DNA from: Piscinibacter gummiphilus
Lineage (GTDB): Bacteria > Pseudomonadota > Gammaproteobacteria > Burkholderiales > Burkholderiaceae_C
NCBI RefSeq assembly: GCF_032681285.1
Contig: NZ_CP136336.1
Location: 434,001-498,000 of the forward strand
Direction: 5' to 3'
Length of the DNA stretch: 64,000 nucleotides
In this document: positions 47,082 to 54,703 of the stretch, piece by piece
How the letters are laid out: each line of letters starts with the position of its first letter
Position numbering within the stretch: the stretch's first letter is position 1
The notes under the pieces: model-generated
The model's input: the letters and a program-made list of their open reading frames with translations, nothing else
The model's database searches: none
What the model was told of the DNA's origin: nothing
Made by a program: the position numbers and the translations under genes

Positions 47082-47626
47082 TGGCCTCCTGCCACGCCAT
47101 GTCCGTCAGGCCCCACCCTGCTCAGCCGACCGTTGTCGAGCGTGTGCTCAGGCCGGGCGAGTTCGCCGTGGGCGACGCCGGCACGCGCATGCGCACGCTG
47201 CTCGGCTCCTGTGTCTCGATCGTGCTGTGGCATGCGCGTTTCCGGGTGGGCGCGATGTCGCACTTCCTGCTGGCGGCGCGGGGCCAGGCCGCACACGGCC
47301 CGCTCGACGCCCGTTATGGCGACGAAGCCCTCACGCTCATGATCGCCGGCCTCGCCCGTTACGGTGTGGCCCCGGCCGACTGCGAGGCCAAGATCTTCGG
47401 CGGCGGCAACATGTTCCCCGACCAGGTGCACCTCGGGCCGCTGCACGTGGGGCGGCGCAATGGCGAAGCGGCGCGCGAGATGCTGCGCGGCCGAGGCATC
47501 GCCGTCGCCAGTGAAAACCTCTTCGGCGTGGGCCACCGGCAGATCGTGTTCGAGGTGGCCACCGGCGACGTGTGGGTGCGGCAAAGCGGCGTGCCCCCCG
47601 GCTTCTCGCCCCTGGAGCCCCGATGA
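47081..47626 (+). CDS. cheD: Receptor glutamine deamidase CheD
   Basis: A 181-residue protein with the CheD core: [20 protein letters not shown] supplies the catalytic Cys, GAMSHFLL the His, and KIFGGGNMF the conserved glycine strand. It deamidates receptor glutamines and can modulate CheY phosphatases in other species. The start at 47081 overlaps the cheR stop; an in-frame ATG at 47099 is an alternative. It overlaps cheB by ATGA. Confidence 0.9.
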   Translation: MASCHAMSVRPHPAQPTVVERVLRPGEFAVGDAGTRMRTLLGSCVSIVLWHARFRVGAMSHFLLAARGQAAHGPLDARYGDEALTLMIAGLARYGVAPADCEAKIFGGGNMFPDQVHLGPLHVGRRNGEAAREMLRGRGIAVASENLFGVGHRQIVFEVATGDVWVRQSGVPPGFSPLEPR

Positions 47627-48711
47627 CGAGGGCGGCCGACAACCCGATCCGGGTGATGGTGGTCGACGACTCGGCGGTCGTGCGCCAGGTCGTGACGGGC
47701 CTCTTGCAGGCCGCGCCCGACATCGAGGTGATGGCCGCCGTCTCCGACCCGGTGCTCGCCATCGAGCGCCTCAAGACGGCATGGCCCGACGTCATCGTGC
47801 TCGACGTGGAGATGCCGCGCATGGACGGCATCACCTTCCTGCGCATGATCATGTCGCAGCGGCCCACGCCGGTGGTGATCTGCTCCACGCTCACCGAGAA
47901 GGGTGCGAAGACCACGCTCGAAGCCATGTCGGCCGGCGCGGTGGCCATCGTCACCAAGCCCAAGCTCGGGCTGAAGCAGTTCCTGCAGGATGCGTCGGAC
48001 GAACTCGTCTCGACCGTGCGCGCCGCGGCGCGCGCCAACGTGCGGCGCCTCGCGCCCGGCAGCGGCGCGGCGCCGGTCGTGGCATCGGCCAAGCACACGG
48101 CCGATGCCATCCTGCCGGCGGCCACGCGCGCGATGACCACGACCACCGAGCGGGTGGTCGCGCTCGGCACCTCGACCGGCGGCACGCAGGCGCTGGAAGA
48201 AGTGCTCACCGCGCTGCCGCGTGTCTCGCCCGGCATCGTGATCGTGCAGCACATGCCGGAGAAGTTCACCGCCGCGTTTGCGGCGCGGCTCGACACGCTG
48301 TGCCACATCACGGTGAAGGAAGCCGAACACAACGACCGTGTGGTGCCTGGCCGCGCGCTCATCGCGCCGGGCGGCCGCCACATGCTGCTCAAGCGCAGCG
48401 GCGCTCAGTACCACGTGGAGGTGGTCGACGGGCCACTCGTGAACCGGCACCGGCCTTCGGTCGACGTGCTCTTCCGCTCGGTCGCGAAAAGCGCGGGCGC
48501 GAATGCCCTCGGCGTCATCATGACCGGCATGGGCGACGACGGCGCGGCCGGCCTGCTCGAGATGCGCAACCAGGGCGCCCGCACGCTGGCGCAGGACGAA
48601 GAGAGCTGCGTGGTGTTCGGCATGCCCAAGGAAGCGATCAAGCGCGGCGGGGCCGAGCGCGTGGTGGCGCTGTCGGGCATTGCGAGCGAGATCCAGCGGC
48701 AGCTGCTCTGA
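47623..48711 (+). CDS. cheB: Chemotaxis methylesterase CheB
   Basis: A 362-residue protein with an N-terminal receiver ([11 protein letters not shown], Asp in [11 protein letters not shown]) and a C-terminal methylesterase. The catalytic Ser is in [11 protein letters not shown], the His in VQHMPEKFT and the Asp in [10 protein letters not shown]. It removes receptor methyl groups when phosphorylated by CheA. It is the last gene of the operon and is followed by a strong hairpin. Confidence 0.94.
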   Translation: MTRAADNPIRVMVVDDSAVVRQVVTGLLQAAPDIEVMAAVSDPVLAIERLKTAWPDVIVLDVEMPRMDGITFLRMIMSQRPTPVVICSTLTEKGAKTTLEAMSAGAVAIVTKPKLGLKQFLQDASDELVSTVRAAARANVRRLAPGSGAAPVVASAKHTADAILPAATRAMTTTTERVVALGTSTGGTQALEEVLTALPRVSPGIVIVQHMPEKFTAAFAARLDTLCHITVKEAEHNDRVVPGRALIAPGGRHMLLKRSGAQYHVEVVDGPLVNRHRPSVDVLFRSVAKSAGANALGVIMTGMGDDGAAGLLEMRNQGARTLAQDEESCVVFGMPKEAIKRGGAERVVALSGIASEIQRQLL

Positions 48712-48716
48712 AATGA

Positions 48717-48743
48717 AAAACGCCCGCGCGAGGCGGGCGTTTT
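48717..48743. terminator. Bidirectional rho-independent terminator after cheB
   Basis: ACGCCCGC (48720-48727) pairs with GCGGGCGT (48733-48740) around a GCGAG loop, flanked by AAA upstream and TTT downstream, so it works on both strands. It closes the Che operon and the convergent thiolase gene. Confidence 0.85.
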
Positions 48744-48759
48744 CAGTCAGATCAAAGCG

Positions 48760-49962
48760 TCAGACGCGTTCCACGATCAGGGCGATGCCCTGACCCACGC
48801 CGATGCACATGGTGCACAGCGCGTAGCGGCCGCCCGTCTTGTGCAACTGGTTGACCGCGGTGCCCACGAGGCGGGCGCCGCTCGCGCCCAGCGGGTGGCC
48901 GAGCGCAATCGCGCCGCCGTTCGGGTTGACGCGCGGGTCGTCGTCCTTCAGGCCCAGGTCGCGCAGCACGGCGAGGCCCTGCGCGGCGAAGGCTTCGTTG
49001 AGCTCGATCACGTCCATCTGGTCGAGCTTCAGGCCGGTGAGCGCGAGCACCTTGCGGGTGGCCGGGGCCGGGCCGATGCCCATGATGCGCGGCGCGACGC
49101 CAGCGGTGGCCATGCCCACGATGCGGGCGCGCGGCGTGAGGCCGTACTTGCCGGCGGCGGCGTCGTTGGCGAGCAGCAGGGCCACCGCGCCGTCGTTCAC
49201 GCCCGAGGCGTTGCCGGCGGTCACGCTGCCGTCGGGGCGCACCACGCCCTTGAGCTTGGCCAGCGCCTCGAGGCTGGTCTCGCGCGGATGCTCGTCCTGC
49301 TTCACCACGATCGCATCGCCCTTCTTCTGCGGGATGGTGACGGGCACGATCTCGGCGTCGAAGAAGCCGCTCTTCTGCGCGGCCACGGCCTTCTGCTGCG
49401 AGGCGAGCGCCATGCGGTCTTGCGCCTCGCGCTCGATCTTGAAATCGGTGGCCACGTTCTCGGCCGTCTCGGGCATCGAGTCGACGCCGTACTTCTCCTT
49501 CATCAGCTTGTTGACGAAGCGCCAGCCGATGGTGGTGTCGTACACCGCGTTGCTGCGCGAGAAGGCGCTCTCGGCCTTGGGCATCACGAAGGGCGCGCGG
49601 CTCATGCTTTCCACGCCACCGGCCAGCATCAGCTGCGCTTCGCCCGACTTGATGGCGCGCGCGGCGGTGCCCACTGCATCCATGCCCGAGCCGCAGAGGC
49701 GGTTGATGGTGGCGCCGGGCAACTCGATCGGCAGGCCCGCCAGCAGGGACGACATGCGCGCCACGTTGCGGTTGTCTTCGCCGGCCTGGTTGGCGCAGCC
49801 GTAGATCACGTCGGCCACCGCGGCCCAGTCGACCTTGGCATTGCGGTCCATTAACGCCTTGAGCGGGATGGCGCCGAGGTCGTCGGTGCGCACCGACGAA
49901 AGTGCGCCGCCGTAGCGGCCGAAGGCGGTTCGCGCGTAGTCGCAGATGAAGGCTTGGGTCAT
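48760..49962 (-). CDS. pcaF: 3-oxoadipyl-CoA thiolase (PcaF-type)
   Basis: A 400-residue thiolase. Cys90 in NRLCGSGMDAVG is the acyl-carrying residue; GHPLGASG and CTMCIGVGQG supply the catalytic His and second Cys. The length and the overall sequence fit 3-oxoadipyl-CoA thiolase, the last step of the beta-ketoadipate pathway, which yields succinyl-CoA and acetyl-CoA. Other thiolases of similar length cannot be fully excluded. The remaining pca genes are not in the window. It is divergent from the EAL gene. Confidence 0.85.
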   Translation of the reverse strand: MTQAFICDYARTAFGRYGGALSSVRTDDLGAIPLKALMDRNAKVDWAAVADVIYGCANQAGEDNRNVARMSSLLAGLPIELPGATINRLCGSGMDAVGTAARAIKSGEAQLMLAGGVESMSRAPFVMPKAESAFSRSNAVYDTTIGWRFVNKLMKEKYGVDSMPETAENVATDFKIEREAQDRMALASQQKAVAAQKSGFFDAEIVPVTIPQKKGDAIVVKQDEHPRETSLEALAKLKGVVRPDGSVTAGNASGVNDGAVALLLANDAAAGKYGLTPRARIVGMATAGVAPRIMGIGPAPATRKVLALTGLKLDQMDVIELNEAFAAQGLAVLRDLGLKDDDPRVNPNGGAIALGHPLGASGARLVGTAVNQLHKTGGRYALCTMCIGVGQGIALIVERV

Positions 49963-50178
49963 GCGGTGCTCCCGGTGGAAAAAGTGAAAACGTGTTGCCT
50001 CGGATTATCGTCAGCGGGCTCCGTGCGCACCGCCTGCACAGCGGAATTGGGCGCAGTTGAAACAGGGGTCAAGCTTCGGCCGCTTCGCGCCGAAATCAGC
50101 CAGTGGCGTGCTGCCCGTTCTGTGTTGTCCTCCGTGAGTTCGCCCGCCTCCCGTTCACCGTCCACCGCCAACGTCGCC

Positions 50179-51531
50179 ATGCACCGGCGCCGCGTGAAGC
50201 GCATGCTGCTGCTGGGCTGCGGCGTGGCCCTGGCCACCTGCGTCGGCTGGGGGACTTTCTTCACCTTGCGTGGCGACTGGTTCGTGGTCGGTTTCGATGT
50301 CGTGACCGCCCTGCTGGCCACGGCGATCGGGGCGATCACCTGGCGCGGGTACACGCGCACCGCGTCGTACCTGCTGGTCGCGACGATGTACGTCGTGCTG
50401 TGCGTGAATGCCGCGCTGCTCGACATCCCGACGCCCGCCATCCCGCGCTCGGCGCATTCCTTTCTCATCGCGCTCGGTGTGGTGTCGTGCCTGCTGATGC
50501 GTGACGAGCCGCCGTGGCTGCGGCATGGCGTGCCACTGCTCTGCCTGGCGACCTATGTGGTGTTCGGGAGCACGCACGTGGGCTGGGTGTCGCCTCATGC
50601 GCTGCCTGACAGCGTGCGGGCGAGCGGCGTGTGGCTCAACCACGGCGTGGCGATGTTGACGGTGTTGCTGGTGTTGCACGTGATCCAGAACGACGCGGCC
50701 GAACGCAGCCGCCTGGAGGGCGAGCTGCGCGATGCGCTCGTGCGTGGCGAGTTGCTGCTGCACTACCAGCCGCAGGTCACGGCCGACGGCCGCATCGTCG
50801 GGGCCGAGGCCCTCGTGCGCTGGCAGCACCCGCAGCGCGGCATGGTGCCGCCGAGCGAGTTCGTGCCGGTGGCCGAGCGCACCGGGCTGATGCTGCCGAT
50901 GGGCGACTGGGTGCTCAAGACCGCGTGCCACCAGCTGGCCCTGTGGCAGCGGCGGGCTGACACGGCAGGGCTCGTCGTGGCCGTCAACGTGAGCGCGCTG
51001 CAGTTCGCCCAGGCCGATTTCGTGGCGCGGGTGCTCGCCTGCGTGGCGCAGTCGGGGGCCGACCCCGCGGGCCTCAAGCTCGAGCTGACCGAGACCATGC
51101 TCGCGCACGACGTGGAAGACATCATCGCCAAGATGACCGCACTCAAGGCGCATGGCATCGGCTTCTCGCTCGATGACTTCGGCACCGGCTATTCGTCGCT
51201 GAGCTACCTGCGCCGCTTGCCGCTCGACCAGTTGAAGATCGACCAGTCGTTCGTTGCCAACATGCTGCAGTCGCCCTAGGAGGCGGCCATCGTGCAGGCG
51301 CTGATCTCGCTCGGCCGCAACCTCGGCATCGCGCTCATCGCCGAGGGGGTGGAGACGGCCGAGCAGCGGCGCGTGCTGCACGAGCAGGGCTGCAGCGTCT
51401 ACCAGGGCTACCTCTTCAGCCGGCCGGTCGCCAGCGCCGCCTTCGAGGCGCTGCTGATGCCGGCGCCAGCGCCGATACCGGCACCCGAAGCACCGACTCA
51501 GGCCGCGCGGGCCATCGCCTCGGTGGCGTAG
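50179..51531 (+). pseudogene. Membrane-linked EAL-domain phosphodiesterase interrupted by an in-frame TAG
   Basis: The gene begins at ATG 50179 (an earlier frame start overlaps the divergent thiolase). It has about five hydrophobic N-terminal segments, then an EAL domain (LLLHYQPQVTADGRIVGAEA, where EAL is intact, and LDDFGTGYSSLSYLRRLPLD). At 51277-51279 the frame meets TAG exactly where relatives read a charged residue; beyond it the same frame continues with EAAIVQALISLGRNLGIALI and AEGVETAEQRRVLHEQG to 51531, which is the missing end of the EAL domain. So one base change or a sequencing error has cut the protein by about 84 residues. A 34-bp overlap exists with the convergent dehydrogenase gene. 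Confidence 0.85.
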
Positions 51532-52619
51532 ACGCGGCCGTGGCGGTTGGCGAGGAAGTCGTCGAGCCGCAGGTCTTCCTGCCGCACGAAGCCCTGCTGG
51601 GGCAGGCGGCCTTCGGCCAGCAGGTCGAGCATGGCGCACAGGCTGCTCGCGGTCGTCACCTGGATGGCGCTGCGCAGCCGGCCGCCCAGCACCTGGCTGT
51701 AGATCTTGCGGGCGTAGGTCTCCTGCTGAAGATGACCGTCCCGCAGGCCGCTCACCGTCACGAAGACGATCACGACGTCTTGCAGCGTGGCGGGCAGGGC
51801 GTTTTCGAGGATGTCTTTCAGCACCTCGCGCCGGTCTTTCAGGCGCAGGTCGTGCAGCAGCGCTTTCATGATGGCCGCGTGGCCGGGGTAGCGGATCGTG
51901 CGGTAGTTGAGCGTGCGCACGCGGCCGGCGAGCGATTCGCAGAGCGTGCCCAGCCCGCCCGAGGTGTTGAAGGCTTCGTAGAGCACGCCGTCGAGCGAGA
52001 ACTCCTCGCGCTCTTCGAGCGCCGGCACGCTCGTGAGGCGGCCGTCGACGATGGCCTCGCAGGGCTCGCAGTATTCGTTGATGACGCCCTCGGTGCTCCA
52101 GGTCAGGTTGTAGTTCAGCGCGTTGCTCGGGTAGGCGGGCAAGGCGCCCACGCGCATGCGCACGCTGTCGAGGCGGTCGAAGCGGCTCGCGAGGTCGGCC
52201 GCCACGATCGAGATGAAGCCGGGGGCCAGGCCGCACTGCGGGATGAAGGCGCTCGTGGCCCCCTCGGCCAGCTCGCGGATGCGGCGGGTGCTGGCCACGT
52301 CTTCGGTGAGGTCGAGGTAGTGCACGCCCGCAGCCCGTGCGGCCTCGGCCACCTTCACCGTCAGGTGGTAGGGCGCGGCGCTGAGCACCGCATACCGGCC
52401 GTGCAGCGCCGCGCGCAGCGCCGCCGGGTCGTGCACGTCGAGCACCAGGGTGTCGATGTCGGCGTTCGGCGTCTCTCGCTTCAGCTCGGCCAGTGATTCG
52501 GCGGATCGGTCGGCCACCGTGACCCGGTAGCGCAGGGGGCCGGTGGCCTGGGCCGGCAGGGCGGCGACCACCGAGCCGATCTTGCCGCCGCCGATGACGA
52601 GGATGGAATGGGTGGGCAT
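51498..52619 (-). CDS. Saccharopine dehydrogenase family protein
   Basis: A 373-residue NAD(P)-binding protein. The dinucleotide fold starts SILVIGGGKIGSVVAALPA; VLSAAPYHLTVKVAEAARAA and GLAPGFISIVAADL are typical of the saccharopine/lysine dehydrogenase family. Exact reaction unknown; lysine 6-dehydrogenase or saccharopine reductase are candidates. ATG 52619 is chosen. It is divergent from an Lrp regulator, which favours a role in amino acid (probably lysine) metabolism. Confidence 0.85.
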   Translation of the reverse strand: MPTHSILVIGGGKIGSVVAALPAQATGPLRYRVTVADRSAESLAELKRETPNADIDTLVLDVHDPAALRAALHGRYAVLSAAPYHLTVKVAEAARAAGVHYLDLTEDVASTRRIRELAEGATSAFIPQCGLAPGFISIVAADLASRFDRLDSVRMRVGALPAYPSNALNYNLTWSTEGVINEYCEPCEAIVDGRLTSVPALEEREEFSLDGVLYEAFNTSGGLGTLCESLAGRVRTLNYRTIRYPGHAAIMKALLHDLRLKDRREVLKDILENALPATLQDVVIVFVTVSGLRDGHLQQETYARKIYSQVLGGRLRSAIQVTTASSLCAMLDLLAEGRLPQQGFVRQEDLRLDDFLANRHGRVYATEAMARAA

Positions 52620-52670
52620 CGTGGGGCTCCGGTGAGGTGGGTGTACCTGGATTTTCGGCAGCCGCTGCGC

Positions 52671-52734
52671 AATCTGCAGCTGGTGTTTCGACGATCCAGA
52701 GCCCATAGTTCGGCAATCTGACGAGACTAATCTG
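52671..52734. promoter_or_regulatory. Three AATCTG repeats in the dehydrogenase-Lrp promoter
   Basis: AATCTG occurs at 52671-52676, 52715-52720 and 52729-52734, with related flanks (GCAATCTGCA, GCAATCTGAC, CTAATCTGCA). Lrp proteins bind several degenerate sites in one promoter, so these could be autoregulatory sites. Confidence 0.35.
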
Positions 52735-52739
52735 CACAT

Positions 52740-53180
52740 ATGACCAACTCTGCCCTCGACGCCACCGACCGCGCCCTGCTCGCCCTGCTGCGCGAGAACG
52801 CCCGCACGCCTGTCGCCGAGCTGGCCAGGGCCCTGAAGCTCTCGCGCACCACGGTGCAAAGCCGCATCGAGCGCCTGGAGCGGCAGCGCGTGGTGGTCGG
52901 CTACACGGTCGTTGTGCCCGATGCGGCCGAGGCGGCGCTGGTGCGCGCTCACATTTTCATCACCGTGGCGCCTCGGCAGAGTGCGGCCATCGAGCAGGCG
53001 TTGCGGCGCATTGCCGAGGTGCGGGTGCTGCATTCGGTCAGCGGGCCCTTCGACTTGATCGCCGTGGTCGCGGCCCACTCGATCGGTGAGCTCGATGCGC
53101 TGATCGACCGCATCGGCGCACTCGACGGCGTGGAGCGCACCACCTCGGCCATCGTGCTGTCGACGCGGATCGAGCGTTAG
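52740..53180 (+). CDS. Lrp/AsnC family transcriptional regulator
   Basis: A 146-residue Lrp-type protein with the N-terminal helix-turn-helix (ALLRENARTPVAELARALKL, SRTTVQSRIERLERQRVV) and the RAM domain (HSVSGPFDLIAVVAAHSIGE). It is divergent from the saccharopine-dehydrogenase-like gene, which it probably controls. It is shorter than the other Lrp protein at 32823. Confidence 0.9.
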   Translation: MTNSALDATDRALLALLRENARTPVAELARALKLSRTTVQSRIERLERQRVVVGYTVVVPDAAEAALVRAHIFITVAPRQSAAIEQALRRIAEVRVLHSVSGPFDLIAVVAAHSIGELDALIDRIGALDGVERTTSAIVLSTRIER

Positions 53181-53220
53181 GCCGTTTCGGGCGGGGCGGC
53201 ATCCGGGCTCTCACGTAGCC

Positions 53221-53259
53221 CGCAAAAGCGCTTTGCGCAATAACGCACACAGTGTGCGT
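53221..53259. promoter_or_regulatory. Two adjacent palindromes between the Lrp and HD-GYP genes
   Basis: CGCAAA-AGCGC-TTTGCG (53221-53237) is a 6-bp inverted repeat, and ACGCACAC-A-GTGTGCGT (53243-53259) is a 17-bp near-perfect palindrome with one central base. They sit 41 bases past the Lrp stop and 134 before the HD-GYP start. Possible terminator of the Lrp gene or operator pair. Confidence 0.4.
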
Positions 53260-53321
53260 CTCGCACCGCAGCACTGTCAGAACTAGCAGGTGCGGCGCCG
53301 AAGCCGCTGAACATAATCGGT

Positions 53322-53349
53322 TCAAGTTCAGGGGGCTGGCGGCCGAAAA
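53322..53349 (+). promoter_or_regulatory. Candidate sigma-28-like promoter before the HD-GYP gene
   Basis: TCAAGTTC (53322-53329) and GCCGAAAA (53342-53349) give TCAA-N16-GCCGAAAA, near the flagellar sigma-28 pattern and with the same spacer as the candidate before the Che operon. A transcript start about seven bases later leaves a leader of about 37 bases to the ATG at 53393. Confidence 0.45.
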
Positions 53350-53392
53350 GTCGCACAAGCAATGCAGATTCACGGGGCCACGAGCCACCGTC

Positions 53393-54703
53393 ATGAAAGA
53401 AGTACCTACACCCACACTGATCGACGTGGCACAGCTGCGCATCGGGATGTTTGTGCATCTCGATGGTGGATGGATGTCGCACCCGTTTCCCCTCAGCAGC
53501 TTCAAGATCGGTTCTGCTGCGCAGATCGCCACCATTCGCTCGCTCGGCAAGCAGCGTGTGCGCTGGAGCCCGGAGAAGAGCGACCCGGCGGCCGTCGAAA
53601 GCCTCACCCACCCGGGCCCGGCAGAAGACCCGTCGGTGCCGGACACCGTGCCCGCCGAGGCGCTCGTGGCGCCGCTCACCGAAACCGCCGAAGCGCAGGA
53701 GCGCCGCCGCCTGCGCGAAGCCCTGCTGGCGCAGCGCGAGGCGCTGCAGCTGTGCGAGGCCCAATTCGCCGAGGCGACGACTGCCTGCAAGCGGGCGTCG
53801 GAGATCGTGCTGACGCAGCCGCAGGTGGCGCGCGAGCAGACCGAAGCGCTGGCCCAGGCCTTCGTCGACAAGATGATCGGCCAGCAGGAGATGTGCATCC
53901 GCCTGCTCACCGAAGCGGCGGGCGACAAGGCCTCGCTGCACGCGGTGAACGTTGCGGTGATCTCGCTGCTGATGGGCAGGACCTTCGGCCTGTCGCCCCA
54001 GGAGATGCTCGACCTGGGCGTGGGCGCGATGCTGCACGACATCGGCAAGATCGAGCTGCCCGAGCGTGTGCGCCACCGCGAAGAGCACTTCACCCCGGCC
54101 GAGAACCAGTTCTATCAAGAGCACGTGGCCCACGGCGTGACCATCGCCAAGAAGATGGGCCTGGCCGCCGGTGCCACGCTCGTGATCGCGCAGCACCACG
54201 AGCATGCCGACGGCAGCGGCTTCCCGCTGCGCCTGAACAGCGACCGCATGACGATCGCCTCGCGCATCGTCTCGCTCATCAACCGCTACGACAACATGTG
54301 CAACCCGCACGTGCCCTCGCGTGCGCTCACGCCGCACGAGGCGCTGTCGCTGCTCTTCGCACAGGGCAAGAACCGCTACGACACCGCCATCCTCGGCGGC
54401 TTCATCAAGATGATGGGCGTGTACCCGCCGGGTTCGGTGGTGCAGCTCACCGATGACCGTTATGCGATGGTCGTCTCGGTCAACTCCTCGCGCCCGCTCA
54501 AGCCGCGCGTGATGGTGCACGAGCCGCGTGTGCCGCGCGACGAAGCGCTGCTGCTCAACCTGGAGCTGGAGCCACGCCTGGGCATCCGCCGCAGCCTGAA
54601 GCCGCAGCAACTGCCGACGGAGTCGCTCGACTACCTGTCGCCGCGCACGCGTGTCGCTTATTTCTTCGAGCCTTACGCCGCTCCTCTGGAGGAAGCGGCG
54701 TGA
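53393..54703 (+). CDS. HD-GYP domain cyclic-di-GMP phosphodiesterase
   Basis: A 436-residue protein with an N-terminal DUF3391 domain (IDVAQLRIGMFVHLDGGWMS), a coiled region, and a C-terminal HD-GYP domain: HDIGKIELPERV (about residues 216-227), HHEHADGSGFP and later DTAILGGFIKMMGVYPPGSV. The GYP signature reads GFP, a variant seen in some active members. ATG 53393 is used; the frame upstream is non-coding. Overlaps the next gene by 4 bases (GTGA). Confidence 0.88.
   Translation: MKEVPTPTLIDVAQLRIGMFVHLDGGWMSHPFPLSSFKIGSAAQIATIRSLGKQRVRWSPEKSDPAAVESLTHPGPAEDPSVPDTVPAEALVAPLTETAEAQERRRLREALLAQREALQLCEAQFAEATTACKRASEIVLTQPQVAREQTEALAQAFVDKMIGQQEMCIRLLTEAAGDKASLHAVNVAVISLLMGRTFGLSPQEMLDLGVGAMLHDIGKIELPERVRHREEHFTPAENQFYQEHVAHGVTIAKKMGLAAGATLVIAQHHEHADGSGFPLRLNSDRMTIASRIVSLINRYDNMCNPHVPSRALTPHEALSLLFAQGKNRYDTAILGGFIKMMGVYPPGSVVQLTDDRYAMVVSVNSSRPLKPRVMVHEPRVPRDEALLLNLELEPRLGIRRSLKPQQLPTESLDYLSPRTRVAYFFEPYAAPLEEAA

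Noticed and set aside
35748..48711. Che cluster as part of a flagellar gene island
   Set aside because: No flagellar structural or assembly gene lies in the window, so only the chemosensory operon can be supported.
49954..50178. N-terminal extension of the EAL gene from 49954
   Set aside because: It overlaps the divergent thiolase start and lacks coding character; the ATG at 50179 is more likely.
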